This document shows positions 37,282-45,636 of a stretch of DNA of 64,000 nucleotides, one piece after another; the stretch's first letter is position 1; each line of letters starts with the position of its first letter. Below the pieces are notes generated by a model. The model was not told the origin of the DNA. It saw only the letters and a program-made list of their open reading frames with translations, and searched no databases. Source of the DNA: Roseovarius amoyensis (GTDB lineage: Bacteria; Pseudomonadota; Alphaproteobacteria; Rhodobacterales; Rhodobacteraceae); contig NZ_QITQ01000005.1 in the NCBI RefSeq assembly GCF_003260265.1, positions 124,001-188,000 on the forward strand. Reading direction: 5' to 3'. The translations under genes were made by a program, and so were the position numbers.

Positions 37282-38171
37282 CCGCCTGGCAGGCCTTGGG
37301 GATCGCGCCCGGCCCGGTGCTGCGCGTCTATGGGCTGCGGCGGTCGGGCAACCATGCCGTGATCAACTGGCTGCAGCGCAACGCGCCGGGGGGCAGGGCG
37401 CTGTTCTTCAACAACTGCAAGCCCGGGCGCGACCCCTTCACGACCTTTCGCGCGGCCGAAATCGACGCTCGCCGCGTGGCCGGGGCGGATGCCGATGCCG
37501 CCGCCATCGCCCAGCAAGCGGGCGACGGCGCGGCGCTGATCCTGTCTTACGAGGACGTGATGCCGGGCAAACGCCGGCGTCCTGTCTCGACGGGGGTCGA
37601 TGACGCGGCGGTGGATCACGAGGTGATCGTCGCGCGCGGGTTCATGAACTGGGCGGCGTCGCTGGTCAGAAAGCTGCAGGCGAACCCGGCCTATTCCGCC
37701 CCCAAACGGGTGGCCATCGTGCTGACGGCGGTGACGACATATACGGCGATGCTGAACCTGATGACCGGCGAAGCCGAGCCGCGCAGCATCGCGATCAGAT
37801 ACGACGACTGGCGGGTTTCACCCGACTACCGCGCCGGCCGCCTGGCGCGGCTGGGGTTCGAGAACCGCGACGACACCCTTGGCCCGGTGCAGGGCTACGG
37901 CAACGGTTCGTCCTTTCCCGACACCGCCGAGACGGGCGAAGACCTGCGCGCCAACGAACGCTGGCGCGAGATGAAGGACGACCCCGAATACCGCATCGTG
38001 CTGTGGCTTGCCGCGCAGGATGCCGGGCTGTGCGAGGGGCTGGAACGGGTTTTTCCCGACGATGCCGCGCGCCTTGCCCGTCTGGCTGCGACCGTCCCGG
38101 TCGATCCGGCCGCAACATCGACGCTTTCGGCGCACGGCGACGCGCCCGAGAATATCTTCAGGAGGAACTGA
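37278..38171 (+). CDS. P-loop sulfotransferase-like protein between sdhA and sdhB
   Basis: A 297-residue protein whose N terminus contains [15 protein letters not shown] (residues 18-32). This strand-loop-helix resembles the 5'-phosphosulfate (PAPS) binding loop of sulfotransferases, with RRSGN in place of the usual PKTGS/T. Later segments ([41 protein letters not shown]) also fit that fold. It lies inside the sdh operon with no link to succinate oxidation; sdhB starts one base after its stop. No signal peptide or membrane segment is seen. A sulfotransferase or other nucleotide-binding role is inferred from the loop only. Confidence 0.75.
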   Translation: MTAWQALGIAPGPVLRVYGLRRSGNHAVINWLQRNAPGGRALFFNNCKPGRDPFTTFRAAEIDARRVAGADADAAAIAQQAGDGAALILSYEDVMPGKRRRPVSTGVDDAAVDHEVIVARGFMNWAASLVRKLQANPAYSAPKRVAIVLTAVTTYTAMLNLMTGEAEPRSIAIRYDDWRVSPDYRAGRLARLGFENRDDTLGPVQGYGNGSSFPDTAETGEDLRANERWREMKDDPEYRIVLWLAAQDAGLCEGLERVFPDDAARLARLAATVPVDPAATSTLSAHGDAPENIFRRN

Positions 38172-38172
38172 C

Positions 38173-38952
38173 ATGGTCCAGCTGGCACTGCCGAAAAATT
38201 CTCGCATCCGCACCGGCAAGACCTGGCCCAAGCCGGACGGTGCCACCAATGTGCGCAAGTTCCAGATATATCGCTGGAACCCGGACGACGGCCAGAACCC
38301 GCGCGTCGATACCTATTTCGTCGATATGGACCGCTGCGGGCCGATGATTCTGGACGCGCTGATCAAGATCAAGAACGAGATCGACCCGACGCTGACCTTC
38401 CGCCGGTCCTGCCGCGAGGGAATTTGCGGGTCCTGCGCGATGAACATCGACGGCATCAACACGCTGGCCTGTATCTATGGCATGGACGAGATCAAGGGCG
38501 ACGTGAAGATCTATCCGCTGCCGCATATGCCGGTGGTCAAGGACCTGATCCCCGATCTGACCCATTTCTATGCCCAGCACGCCAGCATCATGCCGTGGCT
38601 GGAAACCAAGTCGAACACGCCGGCCAAGGAATGGCAGCAGTCGATCGAGGATCGGGAAAAGCTGGACGGCCTTTACGAATGCGTCATGTGCGCCTGTTGC
38701 TCGACCTCCTGCCCCAGCTATTGGTGGAACGGCGACAAGTACCTGGGCCCGGCGGCGCTGTTGCATGCCTATCGCTGGCTGATAGACAGCCGTGACGAGG
38801 CCACGGGAGAGCGGCTGGACGACCTGGAGGATCCCTTCAAGCTGTACCGCTGCCACACCATCATGAACTGCACCAAGACCTGTCCCAAGGGGCTTAACCC
38901 GGCCAAGGCCATCGCCGAGATCAAGAAGATGATGCTGGACCGCACGGTCTGA
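38173..38952 (+). CDS. sdhB: succinate dehydrogenase iron-sulfur subunit
   Basis: A 259-residue electron-transfer subunit. The [2Fe-2S] motif is [22 protein letters not shown], and the [4Fe-4S]/[3Fe-4S] motifs are [16 protein letters not shown] and [22 protein letters not shown] lies seven bases before ATG 38173. An open frame continuing upstream inside the preceding gene is not used. Confidence 0.97.
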   Translation: MVQLALPKNSRIRTGKTWPKPDGATNVRKFQIYRWNPDDGQNPRVDTYFVDMDRCGPMILDALIKIKNEIDPTLTFRRSCREGICGSCAMNIDGINTLACIYGMDEIKGDVKIYPLPHMPVVKDLIPDLTHFYAQHASIMPWLETKSNTPAKEWQQSIEDREKLDGLYECVMCACCSTSCPSYWWNGDKYLGPAALLHAYRWLIDSRDEATGERLDDLEDPFKLYRCHTIMNCTKTCPKGLNPAKAIAEIKKMMLDRTV

Positions 38953-38986
38953 GCGTGGGCAGGGGACAGCCGGGCGCGCCCGGGCG

Positions 38987-39175
38987 ATGATCGTCGTCGC
39001 CGGGCTTGTCCTGGTTTTCGTGCTGATCCTGATCTTCGGCAACCGCCGCACCCGCGCCTGCCGCTGGCGTCGGCAACGCGATGGCTGGCGCTGTGCAAGC
39101 TGCGGGGCAAGGGCCCCGGGCGAGGGGACGCACCCGCCGAAGGTCTGTCTGGACGAGGGTTACAGGCGGGGCTGA
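38987..39175 (+). CDS. small membrane protein with CxxC motif downstream of sdhB
   Basis: A 62-residue protein with one N-terminal helix (IVVAGLVLVFVLILIF), a basic stretch and CASCGARAPGEGTHPPKVCL, which suggests a metal- or redox-active cysteine set. It starts 34 bases after sdhB with no clear Shine-Dalgarno sequence. No family recognised. Confidence 0.55.
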   Translation: MIVVAGLVLVFVLILIFGNRRTRACRWRRQRDGWRCASCGARAPGEGTHPPKVCLDEGYRRG

Positions 39176-39419
39176 GGCGTAGCCCTGCGCAAGGTGATCC
39201 CCGGCCAGCTTATGGCCGGGTTGCGAGGCGGAACAAAAAAATTTCGTGCGCATGAAAAAAGTCTTGAGATAATGCGCGATCGGACGCATATGCGGATCTT
39301 AAGACGCCAACGCACGCGCCTCTGTCACAGGGGGTTCTGCCCCTTCGGTTACGTAGCGACGGTAACGTCTCTGAACTGAACTTCGCGCCCCTGATGGGCC
39401 GGTCTATTTGGAGATGACC
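39176..39419 (+). ncRNA. candidate structured 5' leader of the decarboxylase gene (speF-like?)
   Basis: The 244-base gap before the PLP decarboxylase contains a possible promoter (TTGAGA at 39264-39269, CATATG at 39287-39292) and then small hairpins: AGGGG/CCCCT around TTCTG near 39330-39344, and GTTAC (39348-39352) with GTAAC (39362-39366). Ornithine decarboxylase genes of alphaproteobacteria often carry the Rfam speF leader RNA. Position and decarboxylase type make that plausible here, but I cannot confirm the consensus by eye. Confidence 0.4.
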
Positions 39420-40592
39420 ATGAACGCATACGTGGCCGGCCCTTCGGGCGGCGTCGCAGTCGATTGCCGTTCCCGCATCGAAACCTATCTGCAAACAGCC
39501 CGGTTCGAACGCCCGACCCTGGTGCTGGATACCGAGGCCGTGACACGCCATTACGCGGCACTTGCACGGGGGCTGGGCCGGGCGCGAATCCACTATGCCG
39601 TCAAGGCAAACCCCGCCCCGGAGGTTGTCAGGACCCTGGTCGCCGCGGGGTCCGGCTTTGATGCCGCGAGCCGCGCCGAGATCGAGCTTTGCCTTGCCTG
39701 CGGGGCGGTGCCGGGGCGAATCTCCTTTGGCAACACGATCAAGCGCCCGTCCGACATAGCCTTTGCCCACAGCGTCGGCATCCGGCTTTTCGCCGCTGAC
39801 GCCGAAGAGGAAATCGAGAAGATCGCCGAACATGCGCCGGGGGCCGAGGTCTATGTCCGCCTGTTGGTCGATGCGTCGCCCGCCGATTGGCCGCTGTCGC
39901 GCAAGTTCGGCTGCTCGGGCAGGATGGCGATCGCGCTGCTGGGACGGGCAGCGGAACTGGGGCTGAAACCCGCCGGGCTGTCGTTTCACGTCGGCAGTCA
40001 GACCCGGCGGGCCGGAATGTGGGCGCCGGTCCTGGATGGCGTCGCCCAGACCTGGCATGCCGCCCGTGCGGCTGGTTTCGACCTAGATCTGTTGAATATC
40101 GGTGGTGGATTCCCAGCGTATTACGGCGATGAAATCGACGCGCCCGAATTCTACGGCCGCCGGGTCATGAAACTGGTGTCGGAACGATTCGGCCCAGTGC
40201 CGCGCGTGATGGCCGAGCCCGGCCGAGGATTGGTAGCCGAGGCAGGCATGATCGCGGCCGAAGTGCTGTTGGTATCGCGCAAGTCCGCAGGCGACCTGCA
40301 TCGCTGGGTCTATCTGGATATCGGAAAATTCTCGGGCCTTGCCGAAACTATGGATGAGGCGATCCGCTATCAGTTCATCACTGGCCGCGACCATGAACGC
40401 ACCGGCCCCTGCATCCTGGCCGGGCCAAGCTGTGACAGTGCCGATGTGTTGTACGAACGCTGCATGGTCGATCTGCCGCTGGGCCTGCGGGCAGGCGACC
40501 GCGTGGCGATCCGCGCCTGTGGCGCCTACACGTCATCCTATGCCAGCGTCGGGTTCAACGGGTTTCCACCGCTCGACGTGGTGGTGATCTGA
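39420..40592 (+). CDS. type III PLP decarboxylase, probably ornithine (or lysine/ornithine) decarboxylase
   Basis: A 390-residue alanine-racemase-fold decarboxylase related to eukaryotic-type ODC. K62 in HYAVKANPAPE binds PLP. FHVGSQ, the phosphate-binding NIGGGFPAYYG, EPGRGLVAEAG and the second-subunit GPSCDSADVLYE are readable. The CDSAD loop fits ornithine or lysine as substrate better than diaminopimelate. GGAG lies six bases before ATG 39420; an earlier TTG/ATG (39408/39414) would add a few residues. The product would be putrescine (or cadaverine). A DUF1989 protein and an acetyltransferase follow. Confidence 0.9.
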   Translation: MNAYVAGPSGGVAVDCRSRIETYLQTARFERPTLVLDTEAVTRHYAALARGLGRARIHYAVKANPAPEVVRTLVAAGSGFDAASRAEIELCLACGAVPGRISFGNTIKRPSDIAFAHSVGIRLFAADAEEEIEKIAEHAPGAEVYVRLLVDASPADWPLSRKFGCSGRMAIALLGRAAELGLKPAGLSFHVGSQTRRAGMWAPVLDGVAQTWHAARAAGFDLDLLNIGGGFPAYYGDEIDAPEFYGRRVMKLVSERFGPVPRVMAEPGRGLVAEAGMIAAEVLLVSRKSAGDLHRWVYLDIGKFSGLAETMDEAIRYQFITGRDHERTGPCILAGPSCDSADVLYERCMVDLPLGLRAGDRVAIRACGAYTSSYASVGFNGFPPLDVVVI

Positions 40593-40658
40593 AACCGTCT
40601 TTCACCGGCCGGAAATTCGGGGCATCTTGCGGGCATGCCGGACAGGAAAGACCCAGGG

Positions 40659-41492
40659 ATGCCCACGATACCGGACGATGCCGCCGTGCGCCGTGCCGCC
40701 CCGCCGGTGATCTGCTATCCGACCGAAACGCTGCCTGTGCCCGACATGGCGCTCTATGCTGCTGCCCGCGAACAGGCCGAAAAACTGGCCGAGGTGGTCG
40801 TACCCCCGCGCGAGGCCGCCACGTTTCGCGCTGAAGCGGGGCAGTTCTTTCGCATCACCAGTATCGAGGGGCCGCAGGTGGGCGATCTGAACCTGTGGAA
40901 CGCGCATGATCTTTCCGAACGGTTCTACTCGGGCAAGACGCGGGCATTGCACGGCACGCATCTGACAACGGGTGCGCGGATGTGGTCGGCCTTTCCGCAT
41001 CTGCGGCCGATGGCGACAATCGTTGCCGATACGCTGGGCTGGTACGGGATCGACGCCTATGGCGGCGCGGTGCATGACGTGATCGGCACCCGCTACGACC
41101 CCTATACCGGCAACCTGCTGCAGGGCACGCAGTACCACCATTGCTGTCATTCCAACCTGGCCGATGCGCTGGGCGTGCCGCTGGCCGAGGCCGAGCCTTA
41201 TGTGCATGACGTTCTCAACGTCTTTATGTGCACCGGCTTTACCCGCGAAACCGGGCAGTATTTCATGAAGGCAAGCCCGGTCCGCCCCGGCGATTACCTG
41301 GAGTTCTTTGCCGAGATCGACCTGCTGGGCGCGCTGTCGGCGTGCCCCGGGGGCGATTGTTCGACCGAGCATTCCAGCGATGCCGCTGCGTGTCATCCGC
41401 TGCTGGTCGAGGTGTTCCAGCCCCGGCCCGAAACGCTGAAAGGATGGCAAAGTCCATCCCCGAACGGCTATGACCGCAGCCATGGGCGATAA
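40659..41492 (+). CDS. DUF1989 (urea carboxylase-associated) family protein
   Basis: A 277-residue protein of the DUF1989/urea-carboxylase-associated fold. Conserved pieces are VVPPREAATFRAEAGQFFRITSIEGPQVGDLNLWNAHDLSERF, FPHLRPMATIVADTLGW, HHCCHSNL and GDYLEFFAEIDLLGALSACPGGD; clustered His and Cys residues suggest a metal site. Family members occur with urea or nitrogen-compound catabolism, but here there are no urea genes. I use ATG 40659 with AGGAAAG upstream; ATG 40635 is also in frame. Its 3' end overlaps the acetyltransferase start. Confidence 0.82.
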   Translation: MPTIPDDAAVRRAAPPVICYPTETLPVPDMALYAAAREQAEKLAEVVVPPREAATFRAEAGQFFRITSIEGPQVGDLNLWNAHDLSERFYSGKTRALHGTHLTTGARMWSAFPHLRPMATIVADTLGWYGIDAYGGAVHDVIGTRYDPYTGNLLQGTQYHHCCHSNLADALGVPLAEAEPYVHDVLNVFMCTGFTRETGQYFMKASPVRPGDYLEFFAEIDLLGALSACPGGDCSTEHSSDAAACHPLLVEVFQPRPETLKGWQSPSPNGYDRSHGR

Positions 41493-41943
41493 GGATATTG
41501 TGATCCGGTCGGCGGACCCAGATGACGAACCCGCCGTGCGCACCTGCGCCCAGGCGGCCTATGCGCCCTATATCCCCCTGATCGGCAAGGAACCCGCGCC
41601 GATGATGGCCGATTTCGCGGCGCAGATCGCCGCGTCGCAGGTGCATGTGGCGGAAGAGGCGGGCCGATTCGCAGGCTTTATCACGTTCTTTCCCGAAGAC
41701 GGGCACATGTTCCTGGAGGCCGTGGCGGTCTCGCCCGCAGCCAAGGGGCGGGGTATCGGCGGCAGGCTGATCGGCTTTTGCGAGGATCAGGCGCGCCGGC
41801 TGGAGCTGGCCTCGGTGCGGCTATATACCAACGAGATGATGTCTGCGAACCTCTCGTTCTACCCGCACCTGGGCTATGTCGAGACCGGTCGGCGGCACGA
41901 AGACGGGTATGACCGCGTCTTTTTCGGAAAAAGGCTCGATTAG
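41470..41943 (+). CDS. GNAT family N-acetyltransferase
   Basis: A 157-residue GNAT protein with motif A VSPAAKGRGIGGRLI for acetyl-CoA and the C-terminal ANLSFYPHLGYVETGRRHEDGYDRVFFGKRL typical of small-molecule acetyltransferases. Start ATG 41470 (ATG 41482 is the alternative), inside the end of the DUF1989 gene, so translation is likely coupled. Being in a unit with a diamine-forming decarboxylase, it might acetylate a polyamine; that is inference. A bidirectional terminator follows. Confidence 0.88.
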   Translation: MTAAMGDKDIVIRSADPDDEPAVRTCAQAAYAPYIPLIGKEPAPMMADFAAQIAASQVHVAEEAGRFAGFITFFPEDGHMFLEAVAVSPAAKGRGIGGRLIGFCEDQARRLELASVRLYTNEMMSANLSFYPHLGYVETGRRHEDGYDRVFFGKRLD

Positions 41944-41955
41944 GGGGTGTGACGA

Positions 41956-41984
41956 AAAAGACCCCGCCGGCGGCGGGGTCTTTT
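41956..41984. terminator. bidirectional rho-independent terminator
   Basis: A perfect 13-base stem AAAAGACCCCGCC/GGCGGGGTCTTTT with loop GGC. It has a T-run on both strands and lies between the convergent acetyltransferase and rpmJ genes, so it can end both transcripts. Confidence 0.93.
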
Positions 41985-42006
41985 CCAGTTTCGCTATCGA
42001 AGCGGT

Positions 42007-42132
42007 TCAGCCCTGGCGGGCCTTGAACCGTCTTTGCGTCTTGTTGATCACGTAGACGCGGCCTTTGCGGCGCACGACGCGGCAATCGCGGTGCCGGTTC
42101 TTGAGCGAACGCAGCGAGTTCCTGACCTTCAT
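42007..42132 (-). CDS. rpmJ: 50S ribosomal protein L36 (zinc-free form)
   Basis: The 41-residue L36 starting [18 protein letters not shown] and ending RFKARQG. The zinc-ribbon form of L36 has three cysteines and a histidine; only one cysteine remains here, so this is the C-minus type usual in alphaproteobacteria. GGAG lies eight bases before ATG 42132. It is a stand-alone gene next to a tRNA. Confidence 0.95.
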   Translation of the reverse strand: MKVRNSLRSLKNRHRDCRVVRRKGRVYVINKTQRRFKARQG

Positions 42133-42179
42133 CGGTCGTCTCCTATGTCGCGGCGCGGGCCAGCGCCTGGGGTTGCGGG

Positions 42180-42202
42180 TGCCCCGCGCCAGGCGTGGGG
42201 CA
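42180..42202 (-). terminator. possible hairpin after tRNA-Val
   Basis: Stem TGCCCCGCGCC/GGCGTGGGGCA with one G-U pair and almost no loop, eight bases from the tRNA 3' end. There is no T-tract, so it may be a processing or weak termination hairpin. Confidence 0.35.
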
Positions 42203-42209
42203 GTGAATA

Positions 42210-42284
42210 TGGTGGGCGATACAAGGATCGAACTTGTGACCCCTTCGATGTCAACGAAGTGCTCTACCGCTGAGCTAATCGCCC
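42210..42284 (-). tRNA. tRNA-Val (anticodon GAC)
   Basis: Read on the minus strand, acceptor GGGCGAT pairs with ATCGCCC. The D-arm begins TAGCTCAGCGGTAGAGCA. The anticodon stem CTTCG/CGAAG encloses loop TTGACAT with anticodon GAC (valine), and the T-arm contains AAGTTCGATCCTT. Discriminator A and an encoded CCA complete a 75-base gene. No integrase gene or duplicated tRNA end is seen nearby. Confidence 0.96.
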
Positions 42285-42448
42285 GTAATGACCGCCGCCG
42301 AAACCGACCCCAAAGAAATTGGGGCGCGGAAATCCGCGCCGGTGCCCGAGGTCTATAAAAGGAGTCGAATGCAGGATCAAGGGCTTTCAGCACAACGATT
42401 TCGCACTATGATGACGCTGGTCAGAGCAAGCGCCGGTCAGGAGGGGCC

Positions 42449-43312
42449 ATGAACGATCACGCGGTTCACATTTCCAGCCCGGCAAGGCGTGAAACCAGCG
42501 TGGTCTTTTCCTCGCCGCATAGCGGGCGGGACTATCCGGAAAGCTTTCTGAACCAGTCGGTGTTAGGCGAAAACGCGATCCGCAGCTCCGAGGATGCGTT
42601 CGTTGACCGGCTGTTCGAAAGCGCGCCCAGCTATGGCGCGCCGCTGGTCTGCGCCAGGGTGCCGCGCGCCTTTGTCGACCTCAACCGCAGCGCCGATGAA
42701 CTGGACCCGGCTGTGATCGAGGGGGTTCGGCAGGTGGGGCACAACCCGCGCGTGGCCTCGGGCCTGGGATTGGTGCCGCGGGTAGTGGCCAACGGGCAGG
42801 CGATCTATCGCGGCAAGATCACCCGCGCCGAGGCAGAGGACCGGATCGAACGCTACTGGCGCCCCTACCACGCCGCGTTGCGCCAGGAACTGGACCGCGC
42901 GCAGGCGGCGTTCGGCCAGGCGATCCTGATCGACTGCCATTCGATGCCGCACGAGGCGATGGATCAGGTCACACGCTCGGGTCTCGGGCGGGCCGAGGTG
43001 GTGCTGGGCGACCGGTTCGGCGCCGCCGCCGGCGAAGAGGTGGTCGACCGGGTCGAGCGCGCATTTCGCGACGCCGGGCTGGTGGTGGCCCGTAACACGC
43101 CCTTTGCCGGCGCCTTCGTGGTGCAGCATTACGGCCGCCCGGCGGCAGGCCGCCACGCGCTGCAGGTCGAGATCGACCGCGCACTTTACATGGACGAACG
43201 CACGATCACCCCAAAGCCGGATTTCGACGACTTCAAGCGGCTGATCGAGGGCGTGATCGCCGATGTCGCCGCCATAGGCCGGCCCGGCGAAAACGCCCTG
43301 GCGGCGGAATAG
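42449..43312 (+). CDS. N-formylglutamate amidohydrolase family protein
   Basis: A 287-residue zinc-dependent amidohydrolase of the HutG/FGase family, with VVFSSPHSGRDYPESFL at the N terminus, a central ILIDCHSMPHEAMD metal-binding motif and a C-terminal LQVEIDRALYMDERT. Characterised members release glutamate from N-formylglutamate in histidine breakdown, but no hut genes are near, so it may act on another N-acylated amino acid. AGGAGG precedes ATG 42449. Confidence 0.9.
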   Translation: MNDHAVHISSPARRETSVVFSSPHSGRDYPESFLNQSVLGENAIRSSEDAFVDRLFESAPSYGAPLVCARVPRAFVDLNRSADELDPAVIEGVRQVGHNPRVASGLGLVPRVVANGQAIYRGKITRAEAEDRIERYWRPYHAALRQELDRAQAAFGQAILIDCHSMPHEAMDQVTRSGLGRAEVVLGDRFGAAAGEEVVDRVERAFRDAGLVVARNTPFAGAFVVQHYGRPAAGRHALQVEIDRALYMDERTITPKPDFDDFKRLIEGVIADVAAIGRPGENALAAE

Positions 43313-43328
43313 GTCCGGGCGGGGCTGT

Positions 43329-44582
43329 TCAGCGCAGGGCGCGCCCCTTGACGATTGCATCAGGTCCGAATCGGCGGCGGATGTCGTCGGTGGCGCGCTC
43401 GGCCAGCCCGCGCGCCCGCGCCTGTGTGTCCAGCAGATCACCAGAAATATCGCCCGGCAAGGCAGGGCCGAGATCGGACAGCCCGACCCCGATCAGCCGG
43501 TAGGGAGCCGCGCTATCGACCCGGCTGAGCAACTGCTGCGCCGTGCGCCAGATTGTGTCCGCCATCTGGGTAGGTTCGTGCAGCGACCGCCGCCGGGTCA
43601 GCGTGGTGTGGTCCGCTCGTTTCAGCTTGAGCGTCACCACCCGCCCCGCCAGATTGCGGGCCTTGGCGCGGTCGGACACGTTTTCGGACAATCGCCACAG
43701 GTGCCCTTCCAGCCGGTCTATATCGGCGGTGTCCTCGGCAAAGGTGGTCTCGTTCGAGATCGACTTGACCGGCGCGTCAGCCTGCACCCGGCGGTTGTCC
43801 TGGCCGCGCGCCAGGTGCCACAACCGCGCGCCCATGGCGCCAAAGCGGGCGATGAGGTCGGTCTTGTCCCAGCGCCACAGGTCGGCAAAGCTGGTGATGC
43901 CCGCAGCATCCAGCGCGGTGCGGGTCGCCGCCCCCACGCCCCAGATCAGGCTGACCGGGCGGTCGCGCAGAAAGGCGTCGGTCTCGGCCAGCCCGATGAC
44001 CGAGAACCCCTGCGGTTTGTCGAGATCCGAGGCTACCTTGGCCAGAAACTTGTTGTGGCTGAGCCCGACAGAGCCGGTGATCCCCAGCTCGTCCTGCATC
44101 TGCCGCAAGAGCCGCGCCAACAGCACCGCCGGCGGCGCCCCGTGCAGCCGGGTGGTGCCGGTGAGGTCCAAAAACGCCTCATCCAGTGACAGCGGTTCGA
44201 TATCCGGCGTCAGTTTCAGCATCATCGCCCTGATCTGACGGGAAACCTGCGCATAGGCGTCCATGCGCGGTTTCAGCACCACCGCGTCGGGGCAGAGTTT
44301 CAGCGCCTGGAACATCGGCATCGCCGAACGCACGCCGCGGATGCGGGCGATATAGCAGGCGGTCGACACCACCCCGCGCCGTCCGCCGCCGATGATCACC
44401 GACTTGTCGCGCAGGCTGGGGTCGTCGCGTTTCTCGACGCTGGCATAGAAAGCGTCGCAATCCATGTGCGCGATGGAAAGCTGAAAGAGCTCGTCATGCA
44501 CGATCACCCGCGGGCTGCCGCAGGCGGGACAGCGCGGACCGGTGTCAAAGCAGGTCAGGCAGGCGCGGCAGAGGGCGGGCAT
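43329..44582 (-). CDS. dinB: DNA polymerase IV with N-terminal zinc-finger
   Basis: A 417-residue Y-family translesion polymerase. The catalytic carboxylates are in MDCDAFYASVE and SLDEAFLDLTG. The little-finger region and helix-hairpin-helix (ITSFADLWRWDKTDLIARFG) are present. It has an N-terminal extension with CxxC pairs (LCRACLTCFDTGPRCPACG) before the palm domain, a feature of many Rhodobacteraceae DinB proteins. Neither a strong ribosome-binding site nor an obvious LexA box was found before ATG 44582. The stop lies 16 bases from the convergent amidohydrolase stop. Confidence 0.93.
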   Translation of the reverse strand: MPALCRACLTCFDTGPRCPACGSPRVIVHDELFQLSIAHMDCDAFYASVEKRDDPSLRDKSVIIGGGRRGVVSTACYIARIRGVRSAMPMFQALKLCPDAVVLKPRMDAYAQVSRQIRAMMLKLTPDIEPLSLDEAFLDLTGTTRLHGAPPAVLLARLLRQMQDELGITGSVGLSHNKFLAKVASDLDKPQGFSVIGLAETDAFLRDRPVSLIWGVGAATRTALDAAGITSFADLWRWDKTDLIARFGAMGARLWHLARGQDNRRVQADAPVKSISNETTFAEDTADIDRLEGHLWRLSENVSDRAKARNLAGRVVTLKLKRADHTTLTRRRSLHEPTQMADTIWRTAQQLLSRVDSAAPYRLIGVGLSDLGPALPGDISGDLLDTQARARGLAERATDDIRRRFGPDAIVKGRALR

Positions 44583-44671
44583 GGGTTTGGCCAGTAGGTC
44601 GGTTGTCGCGTCAGCCTACACCGCCGGCGCGCAAAGATCATCTATTCGCGTGGGCGTCGGCGGCAGGAGAT

Positions 44672-44730
44672 GGGTATTTGAGACCAGAAAGAATCATGTT
44701 GGCTGTGCTTCTTTCTGGTCTCAAATACCC
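44672..44730. repeat. perfect 22-bp inverted repeat between pyrF and dinB
   Basis: The left arm 44672-44693 (GGGTATTTGAGACCAGAAAG then AA) and right arm 44709-44730 are exact reverse complements, with a 15-base loop. Arms are AT-richer than the surroundings. It follows the pyrF stop (44747) on the minus strand and precedes dinB (44582). No T-tract follows, so it is not a classical terminator. It could be a MITE-like insertion, an RNA stability hairpin or a regulatory element. Confidence 0.85.
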
Positions 44731-44746
44731 CAATCGGCCGGCCGCC

Positions 44747-45436
44747 TCATGCGATCTGGTTGAGAATGGCACGGGCGGCGGCGGCCGGGTCGGGTGCGGC
44801 ATGCACGGGGCGGCCGACGACGATGTGATCGGCACCGGCGGCCAGCGCCTCGGCCGGGGTGGCGATGCGTTTCTGGTCGCCCAGCGCGGCGCCGGCGGGG
44901 CGCACGCCGGGGGTGACGATCAACCGCCCCTCGGACTGTGGCAGGGCGCGGATCGCCGCGGCCTCTTGCGGCGAGGCGATGACGCCGTCGGCGCCCGCGT
45001 CAAATGCGCGGGCGGCCCGCTGGGCGACGAGATCGGACACGTTGCCGGGCACGATCAGGGAATCATCCAGATCGCCGCGATCGAGCGAGGTCAGGATGGT
45101 AACCGCCAGGATGCGGGTGGCGCTGCCTTCGGCCCCCCGCCTGGCCGCGCGCACCACATGCGGGTCTCCGTGAACGGTGAGAAAATCGAGATCGAATTGT
45201 GCCAGCCCGCGCACGGCCGCCTCGACCGTGGCGCCGATGTCGAACAGCTTGAGATCCAGGAATATCCGCTTGCCGTGTTCCTGTTTCAGCTCGTTCGCCA
45301 GCGCCAGGCCGCCGCCGGTCAGCATGCCAAGCCCGATCTTGTAGAACGACACCGCCGGCCCAAGCTGCCTGGCCAGTTCCAGCCCGGAATGGGCATCGGG
45401 CAGGTCGAGGGCGACGATCAGGCGGTCATCGGGCAT
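44747..45436 (-). CDS. pyrF: orotidine 5'-phosphate decarboxylase
   Basis: A 229-residue TIM-barrel enzyme making UMP. The catalytic D-x-K-x-x-D motif is in IFLDLKLFDIGATV, the phosphate site is IVTPGVRPAGA and VVGRPVHAAPDP, and the N terminus is RLIVALDLPD. ATG 45436 fits family length. It is divergent from clpB. Confidence 0.95.
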   Translation of the reverse strand: MPDDRLIVALDLPDAHSGLELARQLGPAVSFYKIGLGMLTGGGLALANELKQEHGKRIFLDLKLFDIGATVEAAVRGLAQFDLDFLTVHGDPHVVRAARRGAEGSATRILAVTILTSLDRGDLDDSLIVPGNVSDLVAQRAARAFDAGADGVIASPQEAAAIRALPQSEGRLIVTPGVRPAGAALGDQKRIATPAEALAAGADHIVVGRPVHAAPDPAAAARAILNQIA

Positions 45437-45526
45437 CTTGCGGGGCTCCGTTTGGATGTCAGGCCGTTCTGGCCAGTGCCGTGGCCGCCGTCAAGCGCGG
45501 GGCATGAAATCGGGTTCCATCAGAGA

Positions 45527-45555
45527 CTTGAAGATCACGCGCAGGTTACCCATCT
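45527..45555 (+). promoter_or_regulatory. RpoH (sigma-32) heat-shock promoter of clpB
   Basis: CTTGAAG at 45527-45533, a 15-base spacer, then CCCATCT at 45549-45555. This matches six of seven bases of CTTGAAA and the CCCATnT -10 of the sigma-32 consensus, and equally the alphaproteobacterial CTTG-N18-C(Y)(T)ATnT pattern apart from one base. The clpB start at 45637 would leave a leader of roughly 75 bases. Confidence 0.85.
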
Positions 45556-45636
45556 CGGTTGTCGAGGTTCCCGACTGCCGCATGCCTTCTGACAGGGTGC
45601 GCAACCGGGGTAACGCTTGAAAAAAGGAGAAAAGGC

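Noticed and set aside
42210-42284. tRNA-Val as an integration site for a mobile element
   Set aside because: No integrase, no duplicated tRNA 3' end and no change in gene character next to it were seen.
44603-45592. Plus-strand frame covering pyrF
   Set aside because: pyrF on the minus strand has all catalytic motifs; the plus frame has no family signs.
45559-45636. In-frame N-terminal extension of clpB
   Set aside because: It begins at or before the predicted transcription start of the heat-shock promoter, and AGGAG directly precedes ATG 45637.
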